Source: Archangium violaceum (GTDB lineage: Bacteria; Myxococcota; Myxococcia; Myxococcales; Myxococcaceae). From it: a DNA stretch of 64,000 nt. A program made the position numbers and the translations under genes. The DNA is taken from positions 9,096,001-9,160,000 of the forward strand of contig NZ_CP069396.1 in the NCBI RefSeq assembly GCF_016887565.1. The letters are read 5' to 3'. This document shows positions 15,404 through 24,372 of this stretch, in pieces; the stretch's first letter is position 1, and each line of letters opens with the position of its first letter. Below the pieces are notes generated by a model. That model did no database searches, was not told the origin of the DNA, and saw nothing but the letters and a program-made list of their open reading frames with translations.

Positions 15404-18013
15404 ATGAACCCGGCCCGCGAGATGAGCTCCCAGCCCGAATCCCCGTCCCCCTCCTCCTCTCCGGTGCCCCCCTCGCCCCCGGCCCGTCCCGGCCTGGGGG
15501 CCCGGCTGTGGCGCTGGACGAAGCGGCTGCTCGTGCTGGGCGCCGTGGGCCTGGTGCTGCTCGCGCTCGTCCTCGTGGGCGCCTACCTCTACTTCAGCCG
15601 CGACCTGCCCTCGCCCGAGGCGCTGCGCACCTACGCCCTGCCCCAGGTCACCAAGGTGCGGTGCGCCGACGGCTCCGTGTGCGCCGAGTTCTTCATGCCC
15701 CAGGGGCGCCGCACCGTCGTGGACATCAAGAAGCTGCCGCCCCACGTGCGCAACGCCTTCCTCGCCGCCGAGGACGCCGACTTCTACAAGCACGAGGGCC
15801 TCGACTTCATCGGCATGTTCCGCGCCGGCGTGAAGAACCTCATCCCCGGCAGCCGCAAGTCCGGCGCCTCCACCATCACGCAGCAGGTGGTGAAGAACAT
15901 GCTCCTGTCTCCCGAGCGCAGCCTCTCGCGCAAGATTCGCGAGTGGATCCTCACCCCGCGCGTGGAGCAGACGCTCACCAAGGATCAGATCCTCGGCCTC
16001 TACATCAACCAGTCCTACTTCGGGCAGGGGCGCAGCGGCATCGAGGAGGCCGCGCTCTACTACTTCGGCAAGCACGCGGAGAACCTGAGCGTCGGCGAGG
16101 CCGCGGTGCTCGCGGGCACGGTGCAGTCGCCCAACCGCATCAACCCGGAGAAGAACATCGTCAAGGCCAAGCAGCGCCAGCGCTACGTGCTGGGGCAGAT
16201 GATGGCGCAGGGCATCCTGCCCAAGGAGAAGGTGGAGCCGGAGCTGGAGAAGCCCATCGTGCTCGCCCCGCGGCCGCCCCCCGAGGTGGGCCCCTACTAC
16301 GCCGAGGACATCCGCCGCACGCTCGTGGCCCGCTACGGTGAGGAGGCCGTGCTCACCGGCGGCCTGCGCGTGGACATCGCCATGCAGCCCAAGCTGCAGG
16401 CCATCGCCGACCTGGCGGTGCGCAACGGGCTGGAGGCGGTGGACCGGCGCCAGGGCTACCGGGGCGCCCTGGGCACGTTGGATCCCACGCGCTTCGCGCG
16501 CCTCGAGCCCCTCATCACCCGGCACATCGAGGAGGCGGGACGCCGTCAGAAGGAGGGCGCCTACGTGGCCGACCTCTCCACCCTGGTGCAATCCGGCGAG
16601 CAGCAGCCCGTGAAGCCGGCCGAGGAGCCGGTGGTGACCACCGTCGCCGAGGAGGAGGAGGAGGCCACGCTGTCCCCCGACGAGAAGCTCGCGCTGGACG
16701 TGCAGCTGCAGCCCCTCAAGGAGGGCCTGCGCGTGGCCGGATACGTCACCCAGGTGGATGACGCCGGCAAGAAGGCCCGCGTGAGCCTGGTGGGCCGCAC
16801 CGCGGAGATTCCCTTCTCCACCGTCACCTGGGCGCGCCAGAAGGGCAAGGGCGCCCCCTCGAAGATGTCGGACGTGATGAAGGTGGGAGACATCGTCCTG
16901 GTACGCGTGCTGCGCGTGACGCCTGCCCCCGCGGTGCTGGAGGCCGCGCTGGATCAGGTGCCGCTGGCCCAGGGCGGCCTCGTCGTCATCGACCCGCGCA
17001 ACCGCAACGTGGTGGCGCTGGTGGGCGGCTATGACTTCAAGCTCTCGCCCTTCAACCGCGCCACCCAGGCCCGGCGCCAGCCCGGCTCGTCCTTCAAGCC
17101 CTTCCTCTATGGCGCCGCGCTCGGCAGCGGGCGCTACACCCCCATCAGCACGGTGAACGACGCCCCCGAGGCCATCCGCGATCCGTACACCGGCAAGACG
17201 TGGAAGCCGCAGAACTACGACCGGACCTTCGAGGGCCCCATGACGCTGCGCGAGGCCCTCACCAAGTCCAAGAACACCGTCTCCGTGCGCCTCATCGAGG
17301 CGATTACACCCGCGGCCGCCATCGACTTCGCCCGCCGCGCGGGCATCCGCTCGCCGCTCCCGGAGAACCTCACCCTGGCCCTGGGCACCGGCGAGGTCTC
17401 CATCCTGGAGGCCGCCAACGCCTACGCGACGATCCAGGCCAACGGCCGCTACGCCGAGCCCCTCATGCTGCTGAAGGTGACGAACGCGCAGGGCAAGGTG
17501 CTGGAGGAGCACCAGCCGGCCTTCGAGGAGACGCTGCCCCCGGCGGTGGCCTACCTCACCACGTCGCTGATGCGCAGCGTGGTGGAGGAGGGCACGGCCC
17601 GCGCGGTGACGGAGCTCAACCGGCCCGCCGCCGGCAAGACGGGCACCGCCAGCGAGAACCGCGACGCCTGGTTCTCCGGCTTCACCGCGGACTGGGTCGC
17701 CAGCGCCTGGGTGGGCTTCGATGACCACTCGCCCCTGGGCAGCAGCGAGACGGGTGGCCGCGCGCCCCTCCCCATCTGGCTGGAGTTCATGCGCGCCGCC
17801 CACCAGGGCCTGCCCTCGCGCGAGTTCGAGGTGCCCCCGGGCGTGGTGCAGGTGCGCATCGATCCCGCCAGCGGCCTGCTCGCGGGCAACTCCGTGCCCG
17901 GCCGGCTCGAGTCCTTCCTCGACGGCACCCAGCCCACCGCCGAGGCGCCCCCGCCCGGCCACGTCAGCCCCAGCGACTTCTTCCTCCAGGAAGGTAGCCG
18001 GGGGGGTTTGTGA
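15404..18013 (+). CDS. Class A penicillin-binding protein (PBP1A type)
   Basis: This 869-residue bifunctional peptidoglycan synthase has a cytoplasmic Pro/Ser tail, one membrane helix (42-63), a GT51 glycosyltransferase domain (about 85-260; EDADFY with catalytic E123, and GASTITQQ), a long insertion/OB-like region (about 370-520, including an acidic EEEEEAT run), and a transpeptidase domain with S562-S-F-K565, S622-K-N624 and K745-T-G-T. It polymerises and cross-links glycan strands in the periplasm. The start could be ATG 15404 or 15422. Its TGA overlaps the next gene's GTG. Confidence 0.95.
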   Translation: MNPAREMSSQPESPSPSSSPVPPSPPARPGLGARLWRWTKRLLVLGAVGLVLLALVLVGAYLYFSRDLPSPEALRTYALPQVTKVRCADGSVCAEFFMPQGRRTVVDIKKLPPHVRNAFLAAEDADFYKHEGLDFIGMFRAGVKNLIPGSRKSGASTITQQVVKNMLLSPERSLSRKIREWILTPRVEQTLTKDQILGLYINQSYFGQGRSGIEEAALYYFGKHAENLSVGEAAVLAGTVQSPNRINPEKNIVKAKQRQRYVLGQMMAQGILPKEKVEPELEKPIVLAPRPPPEVGPYYAEDIRRTLVARYGEEAVLTGGLRVDIAMQPKLQAIADLAVRNGLEAVDRRQGYRGALGTLDPTRFARLEPLITRHIEEAGRRQKEGAYVADLSTLVQSGEQQPVKPAEEPVVTTVAEEEEEATLSPDEKLALDVQLQPLKEGLRVAGYVTQVDDAGKKARVSLVGRTAEIPFSTVTWARQKGKGAPSKMSDVMKVGDIVLVRVLRVTPAPAVLEAALDQVPLAQGGLVVIDPRNRNVVALVGGYDFKLSPFNRATQARRQPGSSFKPFLYGAALGSGRYTPISTVNDAPEAIRDPYTGKTWKPQNYDRTFEGPMTLREALTKSKNTVSVRLIEAITPAAAIDFARRAGIRSPLPENLTLALGTGEVSILEAANAYATIQANGRYAEPLMLLKVTNAQGKVLEEHQPAFEETLPPAVAYLTTSLMRSVVEEGTARAVTELNRPAAGKTGTASENRDAWFSGFTADWVASAWVGFDDHSPLGSSETGGRAPLPIWLEFMRAAHQGLPSREFEVPPGVVQVRIDPASGLLAGNSVPGRLESFLDGTQPTAEAPPPGHVSPSDFFLQEGSRGGL

Positions 18014-19383
18014 GCCGGGCCCTCGCCGCCGCGCTGCTGCTGGCCGCGCTCCCCGCTCCGGCCGCCAACCCCCTTCCTCCCCAGCTCGCTCCGGGCGCGC
18101 CCTCCACCCCGGCCGCCCCGGCGCTCGAGCGGCTCGCCCAGGCCGTGGCCGCGGACGTGCGCTCCGTGCGGCCCGAGCCGCCCGTGGCCCTGCACCTGTC
18201 CGGTGGCGCCCCCGAGCTGCGGCGCGCCTTCGAGACGCTGCTCGCCTCGCACCTCGCCTCCGCCCGACTCGGCCCGGTGGTGCTGGAGGCCCCCTCTCCC
18301 GAGGCCGCCGAGTCCCTCGCGCGTGAGCAGGGAGCCCGCGCCCTGGTGCGCATCACCCTGGGCGTGGAGGGCGGAGAGCTGCGCGCGCACGGCGACGTGT
18401 TCGGCACCTGGGTGAACTTCTGGTCCGGCCGCATGGCCACCCGAGCGCCCTCGCCCGGCGCGGCCATCGCCCAGTCCGTGGAGGCCGATGCCGCGGCCCT
18501 CGCGCTCGCCGCCGTGGAGCCTCCGCGCACGACGCCGCCGCTCCCCGAGGAGCCGCGCCCCCTGCGCCTGCTGGGCGCCGTGCTCGCGCGCCTGCCCTCC
18601 CCTCCCGCCGCGCTCGCCGCGGGGGACCTCGATGGGGATGGCAGGGACGAGGTGGCCGCGCTCACCGAGCGCTCCGTCTTCGTCTTCGCCGCGGATGGGC
18701 GCCTCGTCGCGGAGCGCTCGCTGGAGGCACTGCCCCCCGGCCCCGCTCCCACGCGCGAGCCCTTCGGTGCGCTGGCCATCCTCTCCGGGCCGCCGCGCCT
18801 CGCCGCCTTCTCCACCCGCTTCGCCCAGGGCGAGGTACTCGCGCTGGAGGGCGGTGCGCTGCACGCCGTGTCCCGGCTCGACGCGCCCCAGCTGAGCCCG
18901 GACGCGCGCGGCGGCTTCGTCCCGGGACAGACGGCCTTCGTCCCCGAGGTGCGGCTCGGCGGCACGGTGCTGCCCGGCGTGCCCGCGCGCTTCACCACCT
19001 TCAGCGCCGCCAACTCCCGCCTCCTCCTCATCCACCCGGACGGCTCGGCCTCCTTGTTCGCGCGGCTTCCGGGGGCGCCCCTGCCGCTCTCCGGACTCGG
19101 CGCTGGCAGCGCGCTCGGGGACCTGGACGGGGATGGGACGCCGGAGCTGCTCACCACCTCGCCCGAGCTCCAACCCTCGCCAGACACCCTGCGCGTCTTC
19201 AGGACCAACGGGAGCGACCCCACCACCCATGAGCCCCTCTGGCAGGGTGCCCTGCCCTCCGGCCGCGCCCTGCACGTGGTGACGGCCAACCTGGACGGGG
19301 ACAAGCGCCGCGAGGTGGTGGTGGGCCTCACCCGGCCGGACGGCACCGGCGAGCTCTTCCTCCTCCGCCAGGGTGCGCCATGA
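18010..19383 (+). CDS. Exported FG-GAP/VCBS-like repeat protein
   Basis: This 457-residue protein starts at a GTG that overlaps the PBP stop. A signal peptide (SRALAAALLLAALPAPAA) is followed by an Ala/Pro-rich segment, then a domain of about 150 residues, and several AxGDLDGDGRDEV-type motifs (residues around 205, 370 and 435), typical calcium-binding FG-GAP propeller blades. It is probably periplasmic and beta-propeller shaped. It is co-transcribed with the penicillin-binding protein and the binding-protein relative. The function is unknown. Confidence 0.75.
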   Translation: MSRALAAALLLAALPAPAANPLPPQLAPGAPSTPAAPALERLAQAVAADVRSVRPEPPVALHLSGGAPELRRAFETLLASHLASARLGPVVLEAPSPEAAESLAREQGARALVRITLGVEGGELRAHGDVFGTWVNFWSGRMATRAPSPGAAIAQSVEADAAALALAAVEPPRTTPPLPEEPRPLRLLGAVLARLPSPPAALAAGDLDGDGRDEVAALTERSVFVFAADGRLVAERSLEALPPGPAPTREPFGALAILSGPPRLAAFSTRFAQGEVLALEGGALHAVSRLDAPQLSPDARGGFVPGQTAFVPEVRLGGTVLPGVPARFTTFSAANSRLLLIHPDGSASLFARLPGAPLPLSGLGAGSALGDLDGDGTPELLTTSPELQPSPDTLRVFRTNGSDPTTHEPLWQGALPSGRALHVVTANLDGDKRREVVVGLTRPDGTGELFLLRQGAP

Positions 19384-20756
19384 CGCTCCGCCACGCCCTC
19401 GCCAGCCTCCTCCTGCTCGGCGCCGCGCCGTCGCTCGCCGCCGGTCGCGTCCCCTACGGAGGCGAGCTGCGCGTCGCCTACACCGCGCCCGCCGAGCCCC
19501 CGGAGCCGGCCCTCGCCGACACGCCCACCGAGGCCACCCTCCTCGGGCTGCTGTCCCGGCCCGCCTGCAATCTGACGCAGGATGGGCACGCCTCGCCCGC
19601 GCTTGCCCGCGAGGTGTCGCGCCCCTCGTCGCAGGTGGTGCGCCTCGTGCTGCCCTCGCCCGCGCAGGCCAGCGCGCTCACCCGCGCCTGGACGCGGCTC
19701 CTCGGCCCCGAGGCCGCCTCGCCCTACCGTGCCCTCCTCTTCCCGCTGCGAGGCGAGGGCCGGCAGCTCTCCGCCACCGGGGACACCCTGGAGCTGGCGC
19801 TCTCCTTCCCGTGGCCGGACCTGGAGCGCGCGCTGTGCCACCCCGCGCTCGCTCCACCGCGCACCGTCCCCGCCGCGCTCGGCCCCTTCTCCGCCGCCGG
19901 CCCCAACGCCGTGGAAGCGCGGCTCGCCTGGACCGGGGGCCGGCCGTACGTGGACAGGCTGCGCCTCACCCGCACCGACGAGCGCGGCCTCTCGCGCCTG
20001 TGGTCGACGCAGGAGGCCCAGGTGGTGCTCGGCGTCCTCCCCGACGCGGGCACACCCTCGGGCGCGGCGCTGTACGCCACCTACCTGGCCTGGTCGCCCC
20101 GACGCGTGCCGCCGGACTTCCGCCAGGCGGTGGAGAGCGCCATCGACCGGGAGGACCTCACGCGCCTCTTCGTGCGTGGGCCGGCGGTGCCCATGCCGAA
20201 CCTGCTGCCTCCGGCCCTCCTCCCGCAGGCGCAGGCGCCCCGCCCCTCGGCGCCGCCCCAGCCCCAGGCCGGCCGCAAGGTGACGCTCCTCTACGACACG
20301 ACGAGCGAGGACCAGCGCGCGGTGGCCGAGCGCCTCCAGGTGAGGCTGCACGACCGGGGTTACGCGGTGGCGCTGGAGCCCCTGCCGCGAGCCGAGCTGC
20401 GCGCCCGCTGGGCGAAGGGAGACTACGAGCTGATGCTGCACTCGCTGCTGCTGCCACCCGTGCCGGGCCCGGCCCTGGCCGTGGTACTGGACGCGGCGGG
20501 CCGCAAGGACCTGCTCGGGGTGGAGCTGCCGCGCATCGGCGCCCTGGCGGACCCGGTGGCGCGCGACACGAGGGCGCGTGAGCGGGCGCTGGCGCTCGCC
20601 CCCTCCGTGCCGCTGCTGCCCCTCTACACGCAGGGGCTGGCACTGCGCGCGGCGCCGGAGGTGGGGGGACTCACCTTCGATGCCCAGGGGCTGCCCCTGC
20701 TGGACGGCGCCTGGCTCCAGCCGGCTCCGGCGGGTGTTCCGGGAGCCCGGAGATGA
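19380..20756 (+). CDS. Solute-binding protein family 5-like exported protein
   Basis: This 458-residue protein has a signal peptide (LRHALASLLLLGAAPSLAAG) and then YGGELRVAYTAPAEPPEPA, the start seen in peptide/nickel-binding (SBP_bac_5) proteins. It also has a DFRQAVESAIDREDLTRL segment characteristic of that fold and a C-terminal PSVPLLPLYTQGLALR. It is shorter than usual for the family (about 500-550) and no permease or ATPase genes adjoin it. It may act as a periplasmic ligand sensor for the histidine kinase encoded next (inference). ATGA overlaps lie at both ends. Confidence 0.7.
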   Translation: MTLRHALASLLLLGAAPSLAAGRVPYGGELRVAYTAPAEPPEPALADTPTEATLLGLLSRPACNLTQDGHASPALAREVSRPSSQVVRLVLPSPAQASALTRAWTRLLGPEAASPYRALLFPLRGEGRQLSATGDTLELALSFPWPDLERALCHPALAPPRTVPAALGPFSAAGPNAVEARLAWTGGRPYVDRLRLTRTDERGLSRLWSTQEAQVVLGVLPDAGTPSGAALYATYLAWSPRRVPPDFRQAVESAIDREDLTRLFVRGPAVPMPNLLPPALLPQAQAPRPSAPPQPQAGRKVTLLYDTTSEDQRAVAERLQVRLHDRGYAVALEPLPRAELRARWAKGDYELMLHSLLLPPVPGPALAVVLDAAGRKDLLGVELPRIGALADPVARDTRARERALALAPSVPLLPLYTQGLALRAAPEVGGLTFDAQGLPLLDGAWLQPAPAGVPGARR

Positions 20757-22402
20757 GACTGAGGACACGGCTGGCGCTCGCCTTCGCCCTGCTGGCGCTG
20801 GTGCCGCTGGCGGTGATGGTGCCCTTCACCCTGACGCAACTGCGCGCCACCCTGTCGAAGGGACTGGACGCGCGCATGGATGGGGCCACCGCCTCGGCGC
20901 AGGAGGCCCTCGAGCGGGCCGCCGCCAACGCGCGCCGGGCGGTGGAGGAACTGGTGGAGAGCACCGCCATGGAGGACCTGGCGCGCGACGCCCGCGAGTC
21001 CCCCGCCCGAGCCATCCGCGCGGATACCGCGCAGGCGCTGATGAAGAGCCGGGGCCTCACGGTGCTGTCCCTCTTCGACCGGAAGGGCACCACGCTGTCC
21101 TCCGGGCACCTGCCGGCGCGCCGTGGAGACCCGGATCCGGTGCTCTTCGCCGCCACGCGGGAGAAGTCCCCCAAGCCGGTGCCGGTGAAGGTATCGGTGC
21201 GAGGAGACCAGGGCCTGAGCGAGATACCCGCGCTCGTCACGGCGAGACCGGTGGACTACGGGGATTCGCGGCTCTGGGTGGTGGGCGGGGTGCTGCTGGA
21301 CCAGGGGTTGGCGGCGCACCTGGCGCGGCTCACCGGGGCGGAGGTGTCGCTGCTGTCCGGTAAGGAGGTGGTGGCGAGGGCCGGGAGCGTCACACCGCCC
21401 ACGGTGGCACGGGTGCTGCCGCTGGGCGAGGCCGCCACGGTGAGGCTCGTCTTCAGCCGCGCGGCCGAGCGCGAGGCCACGTTGGGAGTGCTGCGCTCCT
21501 TCCTGTTGCTGGCGGGACTGGGTTTGAGCTTCGCGGTGCTGCTGGGCCTGCTGATGGCCCGGCGCATCACGCAGCCGGTGGAGGCACTGACCTCGGGCGC
21601 ACGGCGCGTGGGAGAAGGCGCGCTGGACGTACAGGTGCAGGTGCAGGCGACGGGCGAGGTGGGCGAGCTGGTGAAGACGTTCAACGACATGACGACGGAG
21701 CTGCGCTCGACCACGGAGCGGCTGGTGGCCAGCGAGCGCGTGGCCGCGTGGCAGGAGGTGGCGAGACGGCTGGCGCATGAGATCAAGAACCCACTGACGC
21801 CCATCCGCATGTCGCTGGAGACGTTGATGGCGGTGCAGGACGCGCAGGACGCGCGCTTCCCCGCCCTCTTCCGAGACAGCGCGGGAGTCATCCTGGAAGA
21901 AGTGGACCGGCTGAAGCGGATCGTCGACGAGTTCAGCCGCTTCGCGCGCCTACCCAAGCCGCAGTTGGAGCCGGTGGACCTGGGCGAGCTCGCGCAGAAC
22001 GTGCTGTCGCTCTACGCCTCACCGCCGCCGGGAATCCAGATCCACTCGGAGATGCAGCCGGGGGTGGTGGCGAAGGCGGACAGGGATCAGCTCACCCAGG
22101 TGCTGGTGAACCTGGTGAAGAACGCCGAGGAGGCGATGGCCAAGGGAGGCGGAGACCTGCGCGTGCGCGTGCGAGCCACCGACCGGGAGGCCGTAGTGGA
22201 AGTGCAGGACAGCGGCCCGGGGATTCCACCGGAGCACCGGGCCCGCATCTTCGAGCCCTACTTCACCACCAAGGACGGCGGCACGGGCCTGGGACTGGCG
22301 ATTGCGGCGCGCATCCTCCAGGAGCACGGCGGCAAGCTGGACGTCGGCGGCGAGCCCGGCCAGGGAGCCTGCTTCACCCTGTCCCTTCCTCGCGAGCACT
22401 GA
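20753..22402 (+). CDS. NtrY-like sensor histidine kinase
   Basis: This 549-residue membrane kinase has helix 1 (7-28), a periplasmic sensor region (about 30-245), helix 2 (about 248-270), HAMP (RRITQPVEALTSGARRVGEG), an HisKA domain with H342 in RRLAHEIKNPLTPIRMS, and an HATPase with NLVKNAEEAM, DSGPGIP and GGTGLGLAIA. The H-box and HAMP resemble NtrY. No response regulator adjoins it. Its position at the end of the PBP operon suggests it monitors cell-wall state or the ligand of the upstream binding-protein relative (inference). Confidence 0.92.
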   Translation: MRLRTRLALAFALLALVPLAVMVPFTLTQLRATLSKGLDARMDGATASAQEALERAAANARRAVEELVESTAMEDLARDARESPARAIRADTAQALMKSRGLTVLSLFDRKGTTLSSGHLPARRGDPDPVLFAATREKSPKPVPVKVSVRGDQGLSEIPALVTARPVDYGDSRLWVVGGVLLDQGLAAHLARLTGAEVSLLSGKEVVARAGSVTPPTVARVLPLGEAATVRLVFSRAAEREATLGVLRSFLLLAGLGLSFAVLLGLLMARRITQPVEALTSGARRVGEGALDVQVQVQATGEVGELVKTFNDMTTELRSTTERLVASERVAAWQEVARRLAHEIKNPLTPIRMSLETLMAVQDAQDARFPALFRDSAGVILEEVDRLKRIVDEFSRFARLPKPQLEPVDLGELAQNVLSLYASPPPGIQIHSEMQPGVVAKADRDQLTQVLVNLVKNAEEAMAKGGGDLRVRVRATDREAVVEVQDSGPGIPPEHRARIFEPYFTTKDGGTGLGLAIAARILQEHGGKLDVGGEPGQGACFTLSLPREH

Positions 22403-22677
22403 GCCGAATTGACGCAGAGCGTCTGCCAATTGAACAAGTCGGAACGCGTACTCAGGTCGCTGTCGTTTGTAGACGGGGTGGGCCGCGATTCCGGGGACAC
22501 TTTTAAGCCGTGGTGATGGAGCCCTGGGGTATCCGCGACAGAGAGGCTGGTCGTACAATCCTACCGCCCACGTAACCAGGGTGAGCCCAAATCCTCGCGT
22601 TGAGTCCGCCGTGACCCAACACCAAGGGCGTACAAGGCACTATTGATCATCAAGCGTGGCGTGAGTGATCGTTAACC

Positions 22678-24357
22678 ATGCGCATGGTTCCACCGGTCAT
22701 CTCCAACGGCACTCCGAGCAGTGCGGAGCGCGAGGTGTTCTCGCGGCTCGTAAGGACGGATTTTGGACCCAGCGCCCGGGCGCTGCACTCGCTCAACATC
22801 TCGGAGCACGACTACAAGAGGGTCGGCGAACTTGACTTCGTGATTGTTTGCGAGCGCGGTGTGCTCGTTCTTGAGGTGAAGGGCGGAGGCGTCGCGTGCG
22901 ACGAGGATGGGATTTGGACCTTCACCGACCGCTATGGAAACACCTTCCACAAATCGGAGGGCCCATTCCAGCAGGCGCGCTCTGGGATGTTCTCGCTGAA
23001 GCGCCGCCTCGGCGAGCTTCTCGGTAAGGAGAGAGTTGCTCCCGTCCTGTTTGGATTCGGGGTTCTGTTCCCCGACTGTGAGTTCCCAGAACGAGGCGTG
23101 GAGTGGCCATCCGAGGTCGTGTTCGACGCAAAGCAGGGCGCTCGAGGAGAGGACCTTCGTACCTACCTCAATAAGGCGTTCCAGTATTGGGAGTCGAAGG
23201 AGCGCGTCCCGTTCACGGTTTCCGGCGACCTTTTGAAAGAGATCGCCCAGGCGCTCCGACCGAGCTTTGATCGTGTTCCCTCCCTCCGCGTCAAGTCTCA
23301 CCGATTAACCCAAGCAATGGAGGAACTCACCGAGGAGCAATACTCCCAGTTGGATTGGATCGAAGAGAATCCCCGCAGCATATGCTCGGGAGGCGCTGGC
23401 ACGGGCAAGACCTTCCTTGCCGCTGAGCTCGCGCGTCGACAAGCCGCGCGGGGGAAGCGTGTACTGGTCGCCTGCGCGAGCCCAGTTCTCGCAGCTTACT
23501 TGGGGTCTCGACTGGGCGATTCCAAGATCACCGTGGCGTCTCTCGACCACCTGCGACGTGACACTGGCGGACCGCGCACAGCGCCACGTCCGAGGTTCGA
23601 TGCCCTTATAGCGGACGAAGGTCAGGACCTTCTCAACATGGATGCCCTCGGAACTCTTGAGGCGGAGCTCAAGGGTGGCCTCGCCAAAGGAGAGTGGTGC
23701 TTCCTGTTAGACACCAACCGGCAAACTGGCCTGTCCGGCTGCTACGAGCGGGAGGCGCACGACTACATCCTGGACCATCGGCCGGCTGCCGGAAGGTTGT
23801 CGCGCAACTGCCGAAACACTGAGCAGATCGTCATGCAAACCCGCCTTCTCACTGCGTCAGACCTCGGGAAACCCGTCGCCGGAGAGGGTCCTCCTGTGGA
23901 GTTCGGGTACTATGAATCCGACGAGCAACTCTCTCGTCTCATAGACGGCCATCTTGGGCGCCTTCGGGAGGAGGGCATCGCGCCATCCGAGATCACCATT
24001 CTCCTGGCTCGTCCGCTCGCTCGGTCCTCGATTCAACGCACTGAGGTTTGGCGCCGTCGGGCGATCACCGTCATTGATTCGGTGAACGCGGCGAACTGGC
24101 CCGCGCTGGGTTTAACGTGCGCGTGCGTCGCCGACTTCAAGGGTCTTGAGAACAAGTTCATCCTTCTCATCGACCTTGAGCTTGAGGGCCCCCCCGACTT
24201 GGTTACCAACCTGATGTACGTCGGCATGAGCCGGGCGCAGGTCGGCCTCTGGATGGCCGTGCCCATTTCCGCCAAGACCCGCCTCGCGGCGATGGCTCAC
24301 GAGAACGCCCCCAAGGTGACTCGGCCTACGCCGCGTCCCAAGCGCTCCATGCCCTAG
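22678..24357 (+). CDS. NERD nuclease-domain / superfamily 1 helicase
   Basis: This 559-residue protein opens the defence operon. The N-terminal NERD domain has GELD53 ... E66-V-K68, the PD-(D/E)xK-like acidic-lysine pattern. The helicase part has Walker A GGAGTGKT (238-245), DEGQD (313-317), SRNCRNTEQI, and a C-terminal GLENKFILLIDLE ... YVGMSRAQ block typical of UvrD/REP helicases. It probably unwinds and perhaps cuts foreign DNA. Base composition is less GC-rich than the flanking chromosome, suggesting transfer. The ATGs at 22678 and 22684 are alternative starts. A 15-base gap with AGGAGG separates it from the DrmA-like gene. Confidence 0.85.
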   Translation: MRMVPPVISNGTPSSAEREVFSRLVRTDFGPSARALHSLNISEHDYKRVGELDFVIVCERGVLVLEVKGGGVACDEDGIWTFTDRYGNTFHKSEGPFQQARSGMFSLKRRLGELLGKERVAPVLFGFGVLFPDCEFPERGVEWPSEVVFDAKQGARGEDLRTYLNKAFQYWESKERVPFTVSGDLLKEIAQALRPSFDRVPSLRVKSHRLTQAMEELTEEQYSQLDWIEENPRSICSGGAGTGKTFLAAELARRQAARGKRVLVACASPVLAAYLGSRLGDSKITVASLDHLRRDTGGPRTAPRPRFDALIADEGQDLLNMDALGTLEAELKGGLAKGEWCFLLDTNRQTGLSGCYEREAHDYILDHRPAAGRLSRNCRNTEQIVMQTRLLTASDLGKPVAGEGPPVEFGYYESDEQLSRLIDGHLGRLREEGIAPSEITILLARPLARSSIQRTEVWRRRAITVIDSVNAANWPALGLTCACVADFKGLENKFILLIDLELEGPPDLVTNLMYVGMSRAQVGLWMAVPISAKTRLAAMAHENAPKVTRPTPRPKRSMP

Positions 24358-24372
24358 ACAGGAGGATCCGCC

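Noticed and set aside
15314-20768. Two 880-930 codon open frames antisense to the PBP operon
   Set aside because: Low-complexity Arg/Gly/His/Leu translations mirroring strong genes on the plus strand.
22411-22423. Small GACGC-AGA-GCGTC hairpin after the histidine kinase gene as a terminator or island attachment site
   Set aside because: The stem is only 5 bases, there is no T run, and I found no second copy at the island's right side.
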